Part shown: piece after piece, positions 5,836 through 7,246 of the stretch
How positions within the stretch are numbered: position 1 is the first letter of the stretch
Layout of the letters: every line of letters begins with the position of its first letter
DNA from: Marinosulfonomonas sp.
GTDB lineage: Bacteria; Pseudomonadota; Alphaproteobacteria; Rhodobacterales; Rhodobacteraceae
Reading direction: 5' to 3'
DNA length: 7,246 bases
Assembly (NCBI GenBank): GCA_015494385.1
Contig: WGBJ01000501.1
Span: 1-7,246 of the forward strand
Position numbers and translations under genes: made by a program
Notes under the pieces: generated by a model
What the model was told of the DNA's origin: nothing
Database searches by the model: none
What the model saw: the letters and a program-made list of their open reading frames with translations, nothing else

Positions 5836-7032
5836 ATGACCCGTTTCACGATTGCCAGTTTCAACGTCAAAAACCTGATCGGGGCGGATCAGGAATATTA
5901 CAAATTCATGCACTACACCCCCGAGGAATACGCATGGAAAGAAGACTGGATGGCCGATCAGGTGGTAAAACTGAACGCCGATATTGTCGGTTTTCAGGAA
6001 ATTTTCGAGGAAGACGCCCTGCAGGCCGTGATTGCCGAGGCAGACCGGCGCGGCATTGCCACCAACGAGGTGACAATCCCCGATCGCAACAAACGCTATG
6101 CCAAAAAGGCGATTTTCCGCAAACTGGCCTATAGCCCCTATACCGATGCCGCCATTGCCTTTGCCCCTAACGTGAATGATGGCGAACCCGGCCAACGCCG
6201 CCCGGGCCTTGCGATCCTGTCGCGGTTCGGATTTCGCGGCAAACCCGTGGTCATTCAGCAACTGGAACCGGCGATGAAAATCCCGATGCAGGATCTGGGC
6301 GGCGGCGATGGCGGCTATTACACCGTTTCCCGCCTGTCCCGCCCGATCCAGAAGGTGCGCATCCCCATCGGCAACCGCGTGATCACGGTTTTCAACTGCC
6401 ACCTGAAATCCAAACTGGGGGAATTCATCACCCCCAAAGGCGCCGAATTCCCGCCCGAGGCCGATCTGACCCGTTATGACGCCTCCGGTCGTGCGCTGGG
6501 GTCTTTGCGGGCCGGTCTGCGCCGCATGGCCGAAGCCTGGGTGCTGCGCCGCCTGATCATCGACGAGCTGGAGGACGGCCATCCGGTGATGGTGCTGGGT
6601 GATTTCAACGACAATGAAAATGCGGTCAGCAGTGAAATTATTTCCGGCGAGATACCGTTCAAGAACTACACCTGGATGCTGCGCCATGACGCGAAATCCC
6701 CCAATGACCGCTATACCGAGGAGGAAGACAAGCAAATTCGCGGCGAAATCGAGCGCGTCCGCCTGCATTCCGCCGAAAAGCTGTTCGTGCGCAAATCCAT
6801 GCGGGATGTGGTCTATACGTCGGCCTTTGGCGGCGTTTACGAAAGCATCGACCAGATTTTGATGAGCCGCCATTTCCATCCGGACAACAACAACCGAATG
6901 GGTGAAATGGAGTATTTCAGCGTCTACAATGACCACATCACCGACGGGTCACACGACGAGGCACCTTATAACAAACTGGCCTCGGATCACGGGCAGATCA
7001 TGGCACATATGCAACTGTTTGACGCGGGGTAA
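5836..7032 (+). CDS. Endonuclease/exonuclease/phosphatase (EEP) family metal-dependent hydrolase, substrate unknown
   Basis: Predicted Mg2+-dependent phosphodiesterase or phosphatase of the DNase I/APE1/sphingomyelinase fold. The active-site pattern appears in order over 398 residues: Asn10 in IASFNVKNL, Glu55 in ADIVGFQEIF, GLAILSRFGF at about 124-133, His189 in FNCHLKSKLG, Asp256 and Asn258 in MVLGDFNDNE, Asp339 in SIDQILMS, and Asp384-His385 in ASDHGQ near the C-terminus. All metal and catalytic positions look intact. The protein is longer than a minimal EEP domain (about 250 residues): extra segments lie at about 75-125, 140-175 (glycine-rich LGGGDGG) and 280-335 (charged). No signal peptide or membrane segment is seen, so it is probably cytoplasmic. 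The SD is GGAAAG (5822-5827) in the end of the preceding gene, and the gap to that gene is five bases. Whether it cleaves nucleic acid, lipid or small phosphate esters cannot be told from sequence. Confidence 0.85.
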   Translation: MTRFTIASFNVKNLIGADQEYYKFMHYTPEEYAWKEDWMADQVVKLNADIVGFQEIFEEDALQAVIAEADRRGIATNEVTIPDRNKRYAKKAIFRKLAYSPYTDAAIAFAPNVNDGEPGQRRPGLAILSRFGFRGKPVVIQQLEPAMKIPMQDLGGGDGGYYTVSRLSRPIQKVRIPIGNRVITVFNCHLKSKLGEFITPKGAEFPPEADLTRYDASGRALGSLRAGLRRMAEAWVLRRLIIDELEDGHPVMVLGDFNDNENAVSSEIISGEIPFKNYTWMLRHDAKSPNDRYTEEEDKQIRGEIERVRLHSAEKLFVRKSMRDVVYTSAFGGVYESIDQILMSRHFHPDNNNRMGEMEYFSVYNDHITDGSHDEAPYNKLASDHGQIMAHMQLFDAG

Positions 7033-7054
7033 GGTATACCTGACTAGGATTATT

Positions 7055-7138
7055 CACGCCAAAGTAGTAACCTGAACTCAGCCTGGTTATCTGGCCCCGG
7101 TCCGCGCGTCTCCTCCCAACGTGCAACCGGGGCTTTTT
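7055..7138 (+). ncRNA. Possible 3'-UTR or independent small RNA with a CUCCUCCC loop
   Basis: Between the EEP stop and the terminator, TAACC (7068-7072) can pair with GGTTA (7085-7089) over a 12-base loop, giving a first hairpin before the terminator hairpin that shows CUCCUCCCA in its loop. Two hairpins, the second a terminator with an exposed anti-SD motif, resemble the CCUCCUCCC-type small RNAs known from Rhodobacter and other alphaproteobacteria. The 5' end is a guess. A dedicated promoter is unclear: TTGACG (7019-7024) and TAGGAT (7045-7050) are 20 bases apart, longer than normal. Processing from the operon mRNA is equally possible. Confidence 0.3.
7094..7138 (+). terminator. Intrinsic terminator with an anti-SD-like CUCCUCCCA loop
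   Basis: GCCCCGGT (7094-7101) pairs with ACCGGGGC (7126-7133), directly followed by TTTTT (7134-7138). Within the 24-base interior, GCGCGT (7104-7109) pairs with ACGTGC (7119-7124) through five Watson-Crick pairs and one G-U. This leaves the nine-base apical loop CTCCTCCCA (7110-7118). It ends the dehalogenase-dehydratase-EEP operon. The reverse strand has no U-tract after the stem, so it acts in one direction. Confidence 0.85.
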
Positions 7139-7151
7139 ATTGCAGATTTAG

Positions 7152-7181
7152 TTGACATTGCAAACTACCTTCCCTGATACT
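7152..7181 (+). promoter_or_regulatory. Promoter of the pobA-like gene
   Basis: A consensus TTGACA -35 (7152-7157) is followed after 18 bases by GATACT (7176-7181). Transcription would begin near 7188, leaving a leader of under 20 bases that contains the strong SD GGGAGGA (7193-7199), five bases before ATG 7205. ATTGCA occurs at 7139-7144 and again at 7157-7162 around the -35 box, a layout compatible with an activator or repressor site. Confidence 0.6.
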
Positions 7182-7204
7182 GCCTGCGAACAGGGAGGAA
7201 ACAG

Positions 7205-7246
7205 ATGCGCACGCAAGTTGCCATTATCGGCGGCGGCCCTTCGGGG
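7205..7246 (+). CDS. pobA: FAD-dependent monooxygenase, probably 4-hydroxybenzoate 3-monooxygenase (5' end only)
   Basis: Only the first 14 residues are in the window: MRTQVAIIGGGPSG. They form the first beta strand and the GxGxxG-type FAD-binding loop of a flavoprotein. The sequence closely resembles the start of PobA (MKTQVAIIGAGPSG in Pseudomonas as I recall it), which hydroxylates 4-hydroxybenzoate to protocatechuate for the beta-ketoadipate pathway. It has its own promoter and a strong SD, and the preceding operon ends in a terminator, so it starts a new transcription unit. Assignment beyond flavoprotein oxidoreductase rests on very few residues. Confidence 0.65.
   Translation, partial: MRTQVAIIGGGPSG

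Noticed and set aside
4735..6936. 733-codon open frame on the minus strand across the dehydratase and EEP genes
   Set aside because: It lies opposite two well-recognised genes, has low-complexity composition typical of antisense frames in GC-rich DNA, shows no domain and would need to cross a gene boundary.

Overview
The window looks like chromosomal DNA of a marine-type alphaproteobacterium, most likely a member of the Rhodobacteraceae/Roseobacter group. The basis is the GC-rich codon use, the Irr-type Fur regulator, and the close resemblance of FabA, FabB and FabI to alphaproteobacterial forms as I remember them. No phage, insertion sequence, CRISPR array, rRNA or tRNA is visible.

Layout: (1) 1-381, minus strand: 5' part of an Irr-like iron response regulator, cut by the window edge. 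(2) 382-556: divergent promoter region with a 14-bp inverted repeat between the two promoters. (3) 557-3101, plus strand: a tight operon fabA-fabB-fabI. FabA makes and isomerises the unsaturated C10 intermediate, FabB elongates the cis-unsaturated chain, and FabI reduces the enoyl-ACP, so the operon is a compact unsaturated fatty acid module. (4) 3102-3256: spacer with only weak hairpins. (5) 3257-4051: a class I polyphosphate kinase 2 gene, followed by a strong hairpin. (6) 4160-7032: a second tight operon with an L-2-haloacid dehalogenase (HAD type II), a PLP-dependent threonine/serine dehydratase-like enzyme, and a large endonuclease/exonuclease/phosphatase (EEP) family protein of unknown substrate. 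(7) 7033-7204: a convincing terminator whose apical loop is CUCCUCCCA (anti-Shine-Dalgarno-like), then a good promoter. (8) 7205-7246: the first 14 codons of a flavoprotein monooxygenase that reads like 4-hydroxybenzoate 3-monooxygenase (PobA).

The coding content is mostly ordinary housekeeping and catabolic metabolism. I did not find a clear undescribed multi-gene system. The items most worth a second look are non-coding: the anti-SD-loop hairpin at 7094-7138, which may mark a small RNA of the CCUCCUCCC type; the symmetric element between irr and fabA; and a hairpin that overlaps the ribosome binding site of the dehalogenase gene. Among the proteins, the EEP enzyme in an unusual operon and the Tyr-to-Phe change in FabI are the most notable.
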